Source of the DNA: Litorivita sp040371945
Lineage (GTDB): Bacteria; Pseudomonadota; Alphaproteobacteria; Rhodobacterales; Rhodobacteraceae
Length of the DNA stretch: 64,000 nt
Direction: 5' to 3'
Assembly (NCBI RefSeq): GCF_040371945.1
Contig: NZ_BAABWS010000002.1
Coordinates: forward strand, 62,001 to 126,000
Positions 24,641 through 33,820 of this stretch are shown in pieces (the first letter of the stretch is position 1; every line of letters begins with the position of its first letter). The translations under genes and the position numbers were made by a program. The notes below the pieces were generated by a model. It was not told the DNA's origin and did not search any database. It was given only the letters and a program-made list of their open reading frames with translations.

Positions 24641-27600
24641 TGCGGCGCGCTGTCCCCCTTCGTCGCGTCGGCAAATCTGCTGTTCTGGCACTGGCGCTGG
24701 CCTTGCCCGCCTCACTGCCCTTGGCGGTGATGCCCGCGCCCGCCCTCGCGCAATCGGCCGATCCCCTGCCGCAGTTGCGCGCGGATAACACACCCGAGGA
24801 AGACCGCAGCTTCCTGACTGCGTTTTTGGAAGACAATCTGTCGGGCGCGGGGCGTAGCGTGCGGATCACCGGTTTTTCCGGCTCGCTGAGCTCGCGCGCC
24901 AGCCTCGACACATTGACCATCGCCGATGACACTGGCGTCTGGCTGCGCCTTGAGGGCGTGACGCTGGATTGGAACCGCAGCGCCATTTTGCGCGGGCGGG
25001 TCGAGATCACCGCGCTCAAGGCCGATTTGATCGACATGGCGCGCGCGCCCGCCGCGCCCGAAACGGCGGCCCCAGCACCCGAAGCCACGCCGTTTTCCTT
25101 GCCCGATTTGCCAGTCTCGGTGCGGATCGACGAGATCGAGGCCAAACGCATCGCGCTGGGCGCGCCGCTCTTGGGCCAAGCGGTCAGCTTTTCGCTCAAG
25201 GGCAGCACCTCTTTGGCCGAAGGCGCGGGGGCGATCAAACTTGCGCTGATCCGTGAGGACAAAGGGCCCAAGGGCCGCTTTGCGCTTGAGGCCAGCTATG
25301 ACAATGCGGACAAGCGGCTCGCGCTTGATCTGCTGGCCGAAGAAGAGGCGGGGGGCTTGGCGGCGACGCTGGCCGGATTGCCCGGAGCGCCGGAACTCAA
25401 ATTGGCGGTCGCGGGGGCGGGGCCGCTTGACGATTTCACTGCCGACATCGAATTGGCCAGCGATGGCGCGCCGCGACTGGCGGGGCAGGTCATCTTGTCG
25501 ACCGTGCCGCCCGAGGCGGCAAGCGGCGCCGCCGAGGCCGATAGGGGCGCCGCGCCGCCTGCGGCCCTGCGGCGGGTGGATGCCAAGCTCGGCGGCGATA
25601 TCGCCGCGCTGTTCTTGCCGGACTACCGCCCGTTTTTCGGCGAGAATATCGCCCTGACGTTGAGTGGCGGCGAGCGCGCCGATGGCGGTTTGCAGCTTGA
25701 TCAATTGACGCTGATTTCGCGGGCGCTGACCTTGTCGGGCAATGCGGCTTTGGATGCGGCGCGCTGGCCGGAGAAATTCGCCCTGACCGCTTCGATCAAG
25801 CAGGCTTCGGGCGCGCCGGTGCTTTTGCCGATCAGCGGCGTCAAGACGCGCGTGAAGGCCGCGCAGATGGACCTGTCTTTTGACCGCGCGGCGGGCGAGG
25901 AATGGCAAGGCAACCTTGCCATCGACGCTTTGGAGCAACCCGATCTGGCCGCGCGCCGCTTGGCGCTTTCGGCCTCGGGCTACATTCGCGAACGCCGCCC
26001 CGGCAATGTCGGCAGCGCCTTTGCCTTGCTCAATTATGCGGCCGAAGGGCTGGCCCCGAAGAACCCTGCGCTGGCGCGGGCCTTGGGGGCGGAGATCCTT
26101 GGCGGTGCGCGGATCACCTTTGTCAAACGCGAGCCTTTGCTGATCGAAGATCTGACGCTCAGCGGTGCGGATTACGGGCTGAGCGGCGATATCAGTGTGA
26201 TCGGCGATATGTCCGCCATCGACATCAAAACGGATCTCGATCTGACAGCTGCAGACCTGTCGCGTTTTGCCGCTCTGAGCGGCCAGAATTTGCGCGGCGC
26301 GGCGCAGGTCGCGATCAAGGGCGCGCTGGAGCCCTTGTCGGGCGCCTTCGATATGACGGTTGAGGGGCAGACCGACAATCTGGCGATCGGGCAGGCCGAT
26401 GCCGACCGTTTGCTGCGCGGGCGCGGGACGTTGAGCGTCGCTGCCAAACGTGATGGCACGGGTCTGCATTTGACCGCGCTGAACGCCGAAACCCGCGCCG
26501 TCACGCTCACCGCCAGCGGTGATTTGAACAGCACGCAAACCGCCCTCGCGGGGCGCCTGCGCCTTGCCGATGTCGCCCCCTACGTGGAGGGTCTGAGCGG
26601 CCCGCTGAGCGTGACCGGCGAGGTTGCGCGAACCGGTGAGGGGCCGTGGCAACTTGCGCTTGACGCGGATGGGCCGTCGGGCACAAAGGCCTCGGCGCGC
26701 GGCTCGGTGGCGGCAGGTTTTGACAGCGCCAATATCGACATTTCCGGTGCGGGGCCTTTGGCCTTGGCCAATCCGTTCTTGCGGCCGCGATCCGTCAGCG
26801 GGACGGTCAACCTTGATCTGGCGCTCAACGGCCCGCTCGCGGTCTCGTCGCTGTCGGGGCAAATCGCCACGCGCGGCGCGCGGCTCTCGGCGCCCGCCCT
26901 GCGCACGGCGCTTTCCGGCCTTGATGCGACGGTCACGCTTGGCGGTGGGCAGGCACGGATCGAGGCGAGCGGCGCGGTCAGTTCGGGCGGGCGGCTGCGC
27001 TTGTCCGGCCCTGTGGATCTGGATGCGCCCTACCGCGGCGATCTTGCCGTCGTGCTGGAGGCGATCGGCCTGCAAGACCCGCAACTCTATACCAGCACGG
27101 TGGGCGGCACGGTCAAAGTCAAAGGCCCCCTTGCGGGCGGGGCGTTGATCAGCGGTGCGCTGGATTTGGGCGAGACCAACCTGCGCGTGCCCGACAGCGG
27201 CATCGGCAGCACGGGCGAATTGCTGGATGTGGTCCACCTTGGCGAGCCGTCAGCCGCGCGCGCCTCGCGCGCGCGCGCGGGTCTGTTGAGCGATGACGCG
27301 GGCGGCTCTGCCTCCGGTGCATCGGGCGGCGGCGCGGCCTATCCGCTTGATCTGCGTATCGGGGCGACGCGGCGGATTTTCTTGCGCGGGCGCGGGATCG
27401 ACGCCGAACTGGGCGGCGTTTTGCGCTTGGCGGGCACCACGGCCAATATACAGCCCTCGGGCCGCTTCGATCTGGTGCGCGGACGTCTGGATGTTTTGGG
27501 CAAGCGCATTTCGCTCGACGAAGGCTATGCCCAGTTGATCGGGAATTTCACCCCCTATATCCGCCTTGTCGCCAGCACCAGCGCCAGCGACACGCAAATC

Positions 27601-28032
27601 AGCATCGTCATCGAAGGCGATGCCGCGCAGCCCCAGATCTCGTTCCTCTCCAGCCCCGAGTTGCCGCAAGACGAGGTTCTGGCGCGGCTGCTCTTTGGCC
27701 GCGCGATCAGCGAAATTTCACCTGTCCAAGCGGCGCAACTGGCCGCGGCAGTGGCCACATTGGCGGGCAAGGGCGGTGCGGGCGTGATCGGCAAGCTGCG
27801 CGATAACTTCGGTTTGGATGATCTGGACGTGACCACCTCGCAAGATGGCGAGGCGAGCCTGCGGGCGGGGCGCTATCTCTCTGATAACGTCTATACGGAT
27901 GTGACCGTCGGATCCTCCGGTACCAGCGAGATCAACCTCAATCTCGACGTGAGCCCGAACCTGACAGTCAAAGGCGGCCTGTCGTCGGACGGCAATACCG
28001 GCATCGGGATTTACTTCGAAAAAGATTACTGA
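24640..28032 (+). CDS. tamB: Translocation and assembly module protein TamB
   Basis: A 1130-residue envelope-spanning protein. A signal-anchor (LALALPASLPLAVMPAPALA) is followed by a very long repetitive beta-groove region (TLDWNRSAILRGRVEITALKADLIDMA and many similar strands), ending in the DUF490/TamB C-terminal domain (GRLDVLGKRISLDEGYAQLIGNFTPYIRL, LPQDEVLARLLFGRAISEISPVQAAQLA) that docks on TamA. The ATG at 24640 overlaps the tamA stop (TGATG), so I prefer it to the TTG one codon upstream. Known family role: bridge from inner to outer membrane for lipid or protein transport. Confidence 0.95.
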   Translation: MRRAVPLRRVGKSAVLALALALPASLPLAVMPAPALAQSADPLPQLRADNTPEEDRSFLTAFLEDNLSGAGRSVRITGFSGSLSSRASLDTLTIADDTGVWLRLEGVTLDWNRSAILRGRVEITALKADLIDMARAPAAPETAAPAPEATPFSLPDLPVSVRIDEIEAKRIALGAPLLGQAVSFSLKGSTSLAEGAGAIKLALIREDKGPKGRFALEASYDNADKRLALDLLAEEEAGGLAATLAGLPGAPELKLAVAGAGPLDDFTADIELASDGAPRLAGQVILSTVPPEAASGAAEADRGAAPPAALRRVDAKLGGDIAALFLPDYRPFFGENIALTLSGGERADGGLQLDQLTLISRALTLSGNAALDAARWPEKFALTASIKQASGAPVLLPISGVKTRVKAAQMDLSFDRAAGEEWQGNLAIDALEQPDLAARRLALSASGYIRERRPGNVGSAFALLNYAAEGLAPKNPALARALGAEILGGARITFVKREPLLIEDLTLSGADYGLSGDISVIGDMSAIDIKTDLDLTAADLSRFAALSGQNLRGAAQVAIKGALEPLSGAFDMTVEGQTDNLAIGQADADRLLRGRGTLSVAAKRDGTGLHLTALNAETRAVTLTASGDLNSTQTALAGRLRLADVAPYVEGLSGPLSVTGEVARTGEGPWQLALDADGPSGTKASARGSVAAGFDSANIDISGAGPLALANPFLRPRSVSGTVNLDLALNGPLAVSSLSGQIATRGARLSAPALRTALSGLDATVTLGGGQARIEASGAVSSGGRLRLSGPVDLDAPYRGDLAVVLEAIGLQDPQLYTSTVGGTVKVKGPLAGGALISGALDLGETNLRVPDSGIGSTGELLDVVHLGEPSAARASRARAGLLSDDAGGSASGASGGGAAYPLDLRIGATRRIFLRGRGIDAELGGVLRLAGTTANIQPSGRFDLVRGRLDVLGKRISLDEGYAQLIGNFTPYIRLVASTSASDTQISIVIEGDAAQPQISFLSSPELPQDEVLARLLFGRAISEISPVQAAQLAAAVATLAGKGGAGVIGKLRDNFGLDDLDVTTSQDGEASLRAGRYLSDNVYTDVTVGSSGTSEINLNLDVSPNLTVKGGLSSDGNTGIGIYFEKDY

Positions 28033-28082
28033 TTGTCTGGCCTCCAGCGCCGCCAACGCGGATCAACAGCCGGAGCCATCCC

Positions 28083-28781
28083 ATGAGCAATTACGTCTTT
28101 CCCGCCCCTGTTCAACCGATCATCGCGGTCAAAGGCGAAAGCGCGGCCTATCCCGTGCGGCGGATTTTCTGCGTCGGGCGCAACTATGCCAAACACGCCG
28201 CCGAAATGGGCTATGAGGTCGACCGCGATGCGCCGTTCTTCTTTACCAAATCGGCGCATATGACCTGCGCCAGCGGCTCGGTGATCGCTTACCCTCCGCA
28301 AACCGAGGATTTCCATTACGAGATGGAACTGGTCGTGGCGCTCGGCGGTCCGGTGTTTTGCGGATCGCCCGAACAGGCGGCGCAGGCCATCTATGCTTAC
28401 GGCTGCGGTCTCGATATGACGCGGCGCGATTGGCAAATCAAATCGCGCGAGGTCAAACGACCATGGGCCTTTGGCAAGGATGTGGAAAATTCCGCCGTCT
28501 TCGCGCCGCTGACCAAGGCCGAGGCCTTTGGTCCGATCTCGAACCAGCGCATCCATCTGGAGTTGAACAGCGCGGTGCGGCAGGATTCGACGCTCGATCT
28601 GTTGATCCATCCGGTGCCCGATGTGATCGCCTATCTGTCCAAGTTCTACCATCTGGACGCGGGCGACGTGATCATGACCGGCACGCCCGAGGGTGTGGGG
28701 CCGGTTGCCCCGGGGGATAAGATCACCGGCGGGATCGACGGGCTGGATCCGATATCGCTCACCATTGCTGCCGCCCAATAG
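28083..28781 (+). CDS. Fumarylacetoacetate hydrolase family protein
   Basis: A 232-residue FAH-fold metal-dependent hydrolase/isomerase. IFCVGRNYAKHAAEMG opens the domain; PPFFF-like DAPFFFTKSAHM, DFHYEMELVVALG (the EXE metal ligands), YAYGCGLDMTRRDWQ and DVIMTGTPEGVGPVAPGDKI are the family signatures. The short length and lack of an N-terminal domain fit fumarylpyruvate/maleylpyruvate hydrolases or acylpyruvases, acting on aromatic ring-cleavage products or oxaloacetate. It lies 50 bases after tamB and before the hydroxycinnamate operon, from which it is separated by a promoter region. Confidence 0.9.
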   Translation: MSNYVFPAPVQPIIAVKGESAAYPVRRIFCVGRNYAKHAAEMGYEVDRDAPFFFTKSAHMTCASGSVIAYPPQTEDFHYEMELVVALGGPVFCGSPEQAAQAIYAYGCGLDMTRRDWQIKSREVKRPWAFGKDVENSAVFAPLTKAEAFGPISNQRIHLELNSAVRQDSTLDLLIHPVPDVIAYLSKFYHLDAGDVIMTGTPEGVGPVAPGDKITGGIDGLDPISLTIAAAQ

Positions 28782-28834
28782 GGCGCGGGCGCGCCGCGAG
28801 TCGGCGCAAGATTTCTGCGGCTTCGTGCAAGTCG

Positions 28835-28886
28835 TTGAAATTGCCGCCTTAAAAGTTATGGACAGTAATAGATATGAAGCATAACT
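28835..28886 (+). promoter_or_regulatory. Candidate MarR-controlled promoter of the hydroxycinnamate operon
   Basis: In the 251-base gap before the SDR gene, TTGAAA (28835-28840) and TATGGA (28857-28862) are 16 bases apart. A perfect inverted repeat, AGTTATG (28854-28860) and CATAACT (28880-28886), 19 bases between arms, overlaps the -10 element. That is the arrangement expected for repression by the MarR regulator encoded in the same operon. Transcription from here would give a ~165-base leader. Confidence 0.5.
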
Positions 28887-29032
28887 ATCATGCCAATCCG
28901 CAGCACCAAAGAGGCTGCACTGCGGATGCCGCGCGCAGGGGCGCGACTGACCACCGGTGCGCCATCCATACGCCGCCGTAGGTTTTCCTCGGCGACCGGC
29001 ATCCGGCCAAGGCATGCATAGGGAGAGTTCAC

Positions 29033-29794
29033 ATGCAAATTGACGGACAGATCGCAGTTGTCACCGGCGGGGGAAGCGGGCTTGGCGCGGCCACCGCGCG
29101 CCATCTTGCCGCCAAGGGCGCAAAGGTGGCGATCCTTGATTTCGACATGACCCGCGCCGAGGCGGTCGCCGGTGAAATCGGCGGGATGGCCGTCAAGGTC
29201 GATGTCAGCGATGCCAGCTCCGTGGGCACCGCGATTGACCAGATTTGCGACACAGTCGGCGCGCCGCGCATTGCGATCAATTGCGCCGGTATCGGCGTCG
29301 CTGCACGTATTGTCGGCCGCGAAAGCAAACTGTCGATCGAGGCCTTCGAGAAAGTCGTCAAGGTCAATCTCTTTGGCACCTATAATGTGATGAGCCATGC
29401 CGCCGCAAAGATGGCGCAGCTTGAGCCTTTGGCCGATGGCGAGCGCGGGGTGGTGATCAACACCTCCTCGGTCGCCTATCAGGACGGTCAGTTGGGCCAA
29501 GCCGCCTATGCCGCCTCCAAAGGCGGGATTGCCGCGCTGTGCCTGCCTGCGGCGCGCGAGTTCGCCCAAAGCGGCATTCGGGTCATGGCCATCGCGCCGG
29601 GTCTGTTTCACACCCCGATGATGGAGGGGCTGCCCGAAGAGGTGGCTGCCAAGATCACCGCCAATATCCCCTTTCCCGCCCGTTTGGGCCAACCGCAAGA
29701 ATATGCGCTTTTGGCCGAACAGATCGTCACAAACCCGTTTTTGAACGGCACCACCATCCGGCTCGACGGCGCTGTGCGCCTGCCGCCGCGCTGA
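29033..29794 (+). CDS. SDR-family 3-hydroxyacyl-CoA dehydrogenase
   Basis: A 253-residue NAD(P)-binding short-chain dehydrogenase: VVTGGGSGLGAATARHLAAKG (cofactor loop), LDFDMTRAEA (Asp selecting NAD), NCAGIG, NTSSVAYQDGQLGQAAYAASKGG (Ser-Tyr-Lys catalytic set). It resembles human type-2 3-hydroxyacyl-CoA dehydrogenase. In the known hydroxycinnamate beta-oxidative deacetylation pathway, such an enzyme oxidises 4-hydroxyphenyl-beta-hydroxypropionyl-CoA to the beta-keto form. GGGAGAGTTCAC precedes the ATG. First gene of the cluster; the crotonase gene follows after 10 bases. Confidence 0.9.
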   Translation: MQIDGQIAVVTGGGSGLGAATARHLAAKGAKVAILDFDMTRAEAVAGEIGGMAVKVDVSDASSVGTAIDQICDTVGAPRIAINCAGIGVAARIVGRESKLSIEAFEKVVKVNLFGTYNVMSHAAAKMAQLEPLADGERGVVINTSSVAYQDGQLGQAAYAASKGGIAALCLPAAREFAQSGIRVMAIAPGLFHTPMMEGLPEEVAAKITANIPFPARLGQPQEYALLAEQIVTNPFLNGTTIRLDGAVRLPPR

Positions 29795-29804
29795 GGAGAG
29801 CACC

Positions 29805-30572
29805 ATGTCCGAACCCGTTTTGAAAATCGACATCAACGGCGGCGTCGCCACATTGACGATGAACCGTCCCGACAAACGCAACGCCATGTGCGATGCGCTT
29901 TTGCATGCGATTGATGCCTTCTTTGCGCATCCGCCCGAAGGCGTGAAAGTCGCGGTTCTGACCGGCACGGCGGGGCATTTTTGCTCGGGTCTGGACCTGT
30001 CGGAACATGTGTCGCGCGACGCCGAAGGCACAATGCGCCATTCGCGCGGCTGGCATCAGGTGATGGACCGCATCCAATACGGCGGGCTGCCTGTGGTCTC
30101 GGCGATGTTCGGCGCGGTGATGGGCGGCGGGTTGGAGCTTGCCACCTCGACCCATGTGCGCATCGCCGAAGCCTCGACCATTTTCCAACTGCCCGAAGGG
30201 CGGCGCGGCATTTTTGTCGGCGGCGGTGCCTCGGTGCGGGTGGGCCGGATTTTGGGCGCCGACCGGATGATCGAGATGATGCTGACGGGCCGCAAATACG
30301 GCGCGGATGAGGGCAAGGCCTTGGGCCTTGCGCATTACAGCGTCGGGGAGGGCGAAGCCTTGGCCATGGCGCAAGAACTGGCTGGAAAAATCGCCGCCAA
30401 CGCGCCGCTGTCCAACTATATCATGATCCAAGCGCTCAGCCGGATCGAGGATATGGACAAGGCAGGGGGGCTCTTTACCGAAAGCCTTTGCGCGGCGGTC
30501 ACGCAAACCAGCCCCGATGCCATCGAGGGCCTCGCCGCCTTCCTTGAAAAACGCCAGCCAAGTTTCCGGTGA
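29805..30572 (+). CDS. Enoyl-CoA hydratase/isomerase family (crotonase)
   Basis: A 255-residue crotonase-fold protein. NRPDKRNAMCDALLHAI, the oxyanion-hole segment VLTGTAGHFCSGLDLSEHV, and VSAMFGAVMGGGLELATSTHVRIAEASTIFQLPEGRRGIFVGGG with the second oxyanion glycine and the helix bearing the usual acid/base residue. In the cluster it would hydrate feruloyl- or coumaroyl-CoA to the beta-hydroxy-CoA. Because the next enzymes are a dehydrogenase and a thioester hydrolase, the retro-aldol (vanillin-forming) type is less likely, which is inference from gene content. Confidence 0.9.
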   Translation: MSEPVLKIDINGGVATLTMNRPDKRNAMCDALLHAIDAFFAHPPEGVKVAVLTGTAGHFCSGLDLSEHVSRDAEGTMRHSRGWHQVMDRIQYGGLPVVSAMFGAVMGGGLELATSTHVRIAEASTIFQLPEGRRGIFVGGGASVRVGRILGADRMIEMMLTGRKYGADEGKALGLAHYSVGEGEALAMAQELAGKIAANAPLSNYIMIQALSRIEDMDKAGGLFTESLCAAVTQTSPDAIEGLAAFLEKRQPSFR

Positions 30573-30576
30573 TCTG

Positions 30577-31068
30577 ATGCGCACACCTGTTTCCAAACCC
30601 GCGGTAAACCATACGGCCACGCATGTTGATGATAGCACGCTGCGCGAGGCGCTCGGTTATCACATGAAGCGCAGCTTCAACCATGTGCAGGCCGACCTGA
30701 CCCGCGTGCTCAAACCCTTCGAGTTGCGCATGTTGACCTATACGGCCTTGGTTCTGATCACCGACAACCCCGGTTTGCGGCAATCACAACTGGCCGCGGC
30801 GATGGACATTGAGCGGCCCAATCTGGTGGTCATCATCGATGAATTGGAACGGCGCGATCTGATCCTGCGCGAGCGGGTGCCAACCGACCGGCGCGCCTAT
30901 GCCTTGCAACCGACATTGGCGGGGCGGCAGCTTTATGAACATGCGCTCAAAGCGGTGCGCGCCCATGAGGCGCAATTGACCCAAGGCATAGACGAGCAGA
31001 CGCGCGCCACCGTGATTGCGGTGCTGCGCGGGATCGAAAAACGGCTGGCCGGAGGCGAAGCCCCATGA
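30577..31068 (+). CDS. MarR-family transcriptional regulator (hydroxycinnamate operon)
   Basis: A 163-residue winged-helix regulator. ALVLITDNPGLRQSQLAAAMDIERPNLVVIIDELERRDLILRERVPTDRRAYALQPT gives the MarR recognition helix and the DRR wing. The N-terminal (~25) residues are polar and disordered. MarR-type repressors in hydroxycinnamate operons (HcaR) bind the CoA thioesters, made by the synthetase encoded next to it. The ATG at 30577 lies 4 bases after the crotonase stop; the synthetase start overlaps its stop (ATGA). Its place inside the operon it probably represses gives negative feedback. Confidence 0.9.
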   Translation: MRTPVSKPAVNHTATHVDDSTLREALGYHMKRSFNHVQADLTRVLKPFELRMLTYTALVLITDNPGLRQSQLAAAMDIERPNLVVIIDELERRDLILRERVPTDRRAYALQPTLAGRQLYEHALKAVRAHEAQLTQGIDEQTRATVIAVLRGIEKRLAGGEAP

Positions 31069-32879
31069 AACGGACATCGAAGTTTTTGCCGCATAAGGTA
31101 ATCCACGAGGCGCGCCCTGATGGCACGATCCTGCTGCGATCGGCCTATCCGCTGGGCGCCTATGTGCAGCGCAGCGGCGACTGGTTGCACCGATGGGCCA
31201 GCGCCGCGCCGGACCGCACATTCCTAGCAGAGCGCAGCGGCGCGGGCTGGCGCGAGGAAAGCTATGGTGCCACGCTCGAGCAAGTGCGTGCGATTGCAGC
31301 GGCGCTTTTGGCGCGCGGCATGGGGCCGGACACGCCGATCCTGATCATGTCCGGCAACGGCGTGGATCACGGGCTTTTGACGCTGGGCGCGCAATATGCC
31401 GGTGTGCCCACGGTGCCTGTGGCCGAACAATACAGCCTCATCCACGGCGCCCACGGACGGCTGCGCCATGCGATTGAACTGGTGCGGCCCAAGATGGCCT
31501 ATGTGGTGGATGCCGATCAATACGCCGAGGCGCTCAAGCTGGATGCGCTCGGCGGGGTCGAGATCGTCGCCTCCCGAACGGGCGGCCAGAAGGTCACGCC
31601 TTTTGCGCAGTTGCTTCAAGGGGACGGCGGGATTGATGTGGACGCGGCCTTTGCCCGCGTGACCCCCGATACGGTCGCCAAAATCTTGATGACCAGCGGC
31701 TCGACCTCGAACCCCAAAGGCGTGCAGACCACCCAGCGGATGATGTGCGTCAACCAAGCCCAACTCAGCGATGCGATGCCGTTCTTGAAGGACCGCGCGC
31801 CGGTCATCTTGGATTGGCTACCGTGGAACCACGTCTTTGGCGGCTCGCATAATTTCAACATGATGCTGGCCAATGGCGGCAGTCTCTATATTGACGATGG
31901 CAAACCGGTCAAAGGTCTGTTTGATCGCACGCTGGAAAACCTGTCGATGGTCACGGGCAGCCTGTCGTTCAACGTGCCGGTCGGCTATGCGATGCTTGTC
32001 GCCGCATTGGAAAAGGACGCTGCCCTGCGCCAGCGGTTCTTTGAAAACCTCGATTTGATCTTTTATGCGGGCGCGTCATTGCCGCAAGAGGTCTGGCAAG
32101 GGTTGGAGCGTATGGCCGAAGAGGTCAAAGGCGAGGTGCCGTTGATGACCTCCTCTTGGGGGCTGACCGAAACCGCACCGGCTTGCATGATGCAGCAAGA
32201 GCCGATTGACCGCTCCGGCGTGGTGGGGGTGCCGATGACGGGCGTCGAATTGAAGCTGATCCCCGACGCCGAGATGCGATGCGAGATACGCGCCAAGGGG
32301 CCAAACGTGATGAGCGCCTATTTCGAGGATGCGGTCAAAACCGCAGAAGCCTTTGATGAGGAGGGGTATTTCATCACCGGCGATGCCATGGTCTTTATCG
32401 ACAAGGATGATTTTGGCAAGGGTATGCGCTTTGACGGGCGCATTTCCGAAGATTTCAAATTGCTCACCGGCACATGGGTGCGCGCGGCGGGGCTGCGCGT
32501 CGATGTTTTGGCCGAATTGGCGCCGATTGCGGGCGATCTGGTCATCACGGGGGCCGACAGAAACGAGATCGGCGTGATGGTTTTCCCCAACATCGAGGCG
32601 CTTGAGGCGGCCGGATATGACATGCGCGAAGAAGACGGCGCGTTGACCTGTCCCAAGCTTTTGGCCGAAATCCACCACCGTTTGAATGCGCGGGCAGGGC
32701 GCGTCAGCGGATCGTCGAGCCGCGTCACCCGTGCGATTGTTCTGGCCGAGCCGCCGTCTTTGACCGAGGGTGAAATCACCGCCAAGGGCAATCTGAATTT
32801 CCGCAAAGTGTTGACGCGCCGCGCCGCACTTTTGAACCGCCTCTATGATGACAACGCCGCCGGCGTTGCGAAACTTTAA
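31065..32879 (+). CDS. fcs: Feruloyl-CoA synthase
   Basis: A 604-residue ATP-dependent acid-CoA ligase of the adenylate-forming family, activating ferulate, p-coumarate or caffeate. The AMP-binding motif KILMTSGSTSNPKGVQTT is at residues ~207-224; WLPWNHVFGGSHNFNMML, SSWGLTETAPACMM and EGYFITGDAMVF/FDGRISEDFKLLTGTWV (the hinge Asp and the family's variant C-motif) follow, with ITAKGNLNFRKVL near the end. The overall layout (no Acs-type acetyl motif, LTGTWVRAAGLR) matches the FadD-distinct feruloyl-CoA synthase subfamily. Start overlaps the MarR stop by four bases. Confidence 0.93.
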   Translation: MKRTSKFLPHKVIHEARPDGTILLRSAYPLGAYVQRSGDWLHRWASAAPDRTFLAERSGAGWREESYGATLEQVRAIAAALLARGMGPDTPILIMSGNGVDHGLLTLGAQYAGVPTVPVAEQYSLIHGAHGRLRHAIELVRPKMAYVVDADQYAEALKLDALGGVEIVASRTGGQKVTPFAQLLQGDGGIDVDAAFARVTPDTVAKILMTSGSTSNPKGVQTTQRMMCVNQAQLSDAMPFLKDRAPVILDWLPWNHVFGGSHNFNMMLANGGSLYIDDGKPVKGLFDRTLENLSMVTGSLSFNVPVGYAMLVAALEKDAALRQRFFENLDLIFYAGASLPQEVWQGLERMAEEVKGEVPLMTSSWGLTETAPACMMQQEPIDRSGVVGVPMTGVELKLIPDAEMRCEIRAKGPNVMSAYFEDAVKTAEAFDEEGYFITGDAMVFIDKDDFGKGMRFDGRISEDFKLLTGTWVRAAGLRVDVLAELAPIAGDLVITGADRNEIGVMVFPNIEALEAAGYDMREEDGALTCPKLLAEIHHRLNARAGRVSGSSSRVTRAIVLAEPPSLTEGEITAKGNLNFRKVLTRRAALLNRLYDDNAAGVAKL

Positions 32880-32894
32880 GACAGGAGCAGACAG

Positions 32895-33767
32895 ATGGTT
32901 GATCTTACCAAAGTCCGCGCGATTGATTTTCACACCCACGCCGAAGAGCCGTGCGGATGCCATAGCGATGATGGCTATGACGATTTGCAATCGACCATGG
33001 CGACCTATTTCGGCGCGCCGTGGAGCCACCCGCCCACCGTGCCGGAAACCGCCGCCCATTACCGCGCGCAAAACATCGCCGCCGTGATCTTCCCCGTCGA
33101 TGCCGAACGCGAAACCGGCTACCGGCGCTACAAGAATGAAGAGGTGGCCGAACTGGCCGCAGAGAACGATGATGTGCTCATCCCCTTTGCCTCGATCGAC
33201 CCGCATAAGGGCAAGATGGGCGCCCGCGAAGCGCGCCGATTGATCAAGGATTTCGGCATCAAGGGCTTCAAGTTTCATCCGACCATGCAGGGGTTCTACC
33301 CCAATGACCGTTTGGCTTACGGCCTCTATGAAGCCATCGCCGAAGAGGGCGGGATCGCGCTGTTCCATACCGGTCAAACCGGTGTCGGATCGGGCATGGC
33401 GGGCGGCAACGGCATGCGGCTGAAATACTCCAACCCGATGTATATGGATGATGTGGCGGTGGATTTTCCCGAGATGAAAATCATCCTCGCGCACCCCTCC
33501 TTCCCGTGGCAGGAAGAGGCGCTCGCCGTCGCGCAGCACAAGCCCAACGTCTATATCGATCTGTCGGGTTGGTCGCCCAAATACTTCCCCGAGATTTTGG
33601 TGAAATACTGCAACTCGATCTTGAAGAAAAAAGTGCTGTTCGGCTCTGACTGGCCGATGATCACGCCCGAACGCTGGCTCAGCGATTTCGAGAAAATCGC
33701 CATCAAGGACGAGTTGCGCGAGGGGATCATCAAGGGCAACGCGGCCAAACTGCTTGGGCTGAGCTGA
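32895..33767 (+). CDS. Amidohydrolase, likely beta-ketoacyl-CoA hydrolase of the hydroxycinnamate route
   Basis: A 290-residue TIM-barrel amidohydrolase (amidohydrolase_2/ACMSD type). AIDFHTHAEEPCGCHSDDGYDD has the HxH metal motif, GFKFHPTMQGFYPND and ALFHTGQTGVGSGM carry further ligands, LAHPSFPWQEEAL the central His, and VLFGSDWPMITPERWLSDF the conserved Asp. In the Agrobacterium hydroxycinnamate pathway an amidohydrolase-type enzyme takes the aromatic beta-ketoacyl-CoA to the benzoate without a normal thiolase, and the neighbours fit that role. RBS ACAGGAGCAGACAG. Last gene of the operon, followed by a terminator. Confidence 0.88.
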   Translation: MVDLTKVRAIDFHTHAEEPCGCHSDDGYDDLQSTMATYFGAPWSHPPTVPETAAHYRAQNIAAVIFPVDAERETGYRRYKNEEVAELAAENDDVLIPFASIDPHKGKMGAREARRLIKDFGIKGFKFHPTMQGFYPNDRLAYGLYEAIAEEGGIALFHTGQTGVGSGMAGGNGMRLKYSNPMYMDDVAVDFPEMKIILAHPSFPWQEEALAVAQHKPNVYIDLSGWSPKYFPEILVKYCNSILKKKVLFGSDWPMITPERWLSDFEKIAIKDELREGIIKGNAAKLLGLS

Positions 33768-33792
33768 TCCGGAATTTTTCGCCGCGATGATG

Positions 33793-33820
33793 CGCCCGCA
33801 GGCCCGCCCTGCGGGCGTTT
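33793..33820 (+). terminator. Terminator of the hydroxycinnamate operon
   Basis: Perfect 9-base stem CGCCCGCAG (33793-33801) and CTGCGGGCG (33809-33817) with a 7-base loop and TTT after it, 25 bases past the amidohydrolase stop codon. Confidence 0.7.

Noticed and set aside
24712..27237. 841-codon frame opposite tamB
   Set aside because: A GC-rich shadow with Arg/Gln/Gly excess and no start signal; tamB on the plus strand is well supported.
29033..33767. Reading the cluster as a vanillin-forming (Ech/Vdh) ferulate route
   Set aside because: A dehydrogenase (SDR) and a thioester/keto hydrolase (amidohydrolase) are present and no vanillin dehydrogenase; this fits the beta-oxidative route better.
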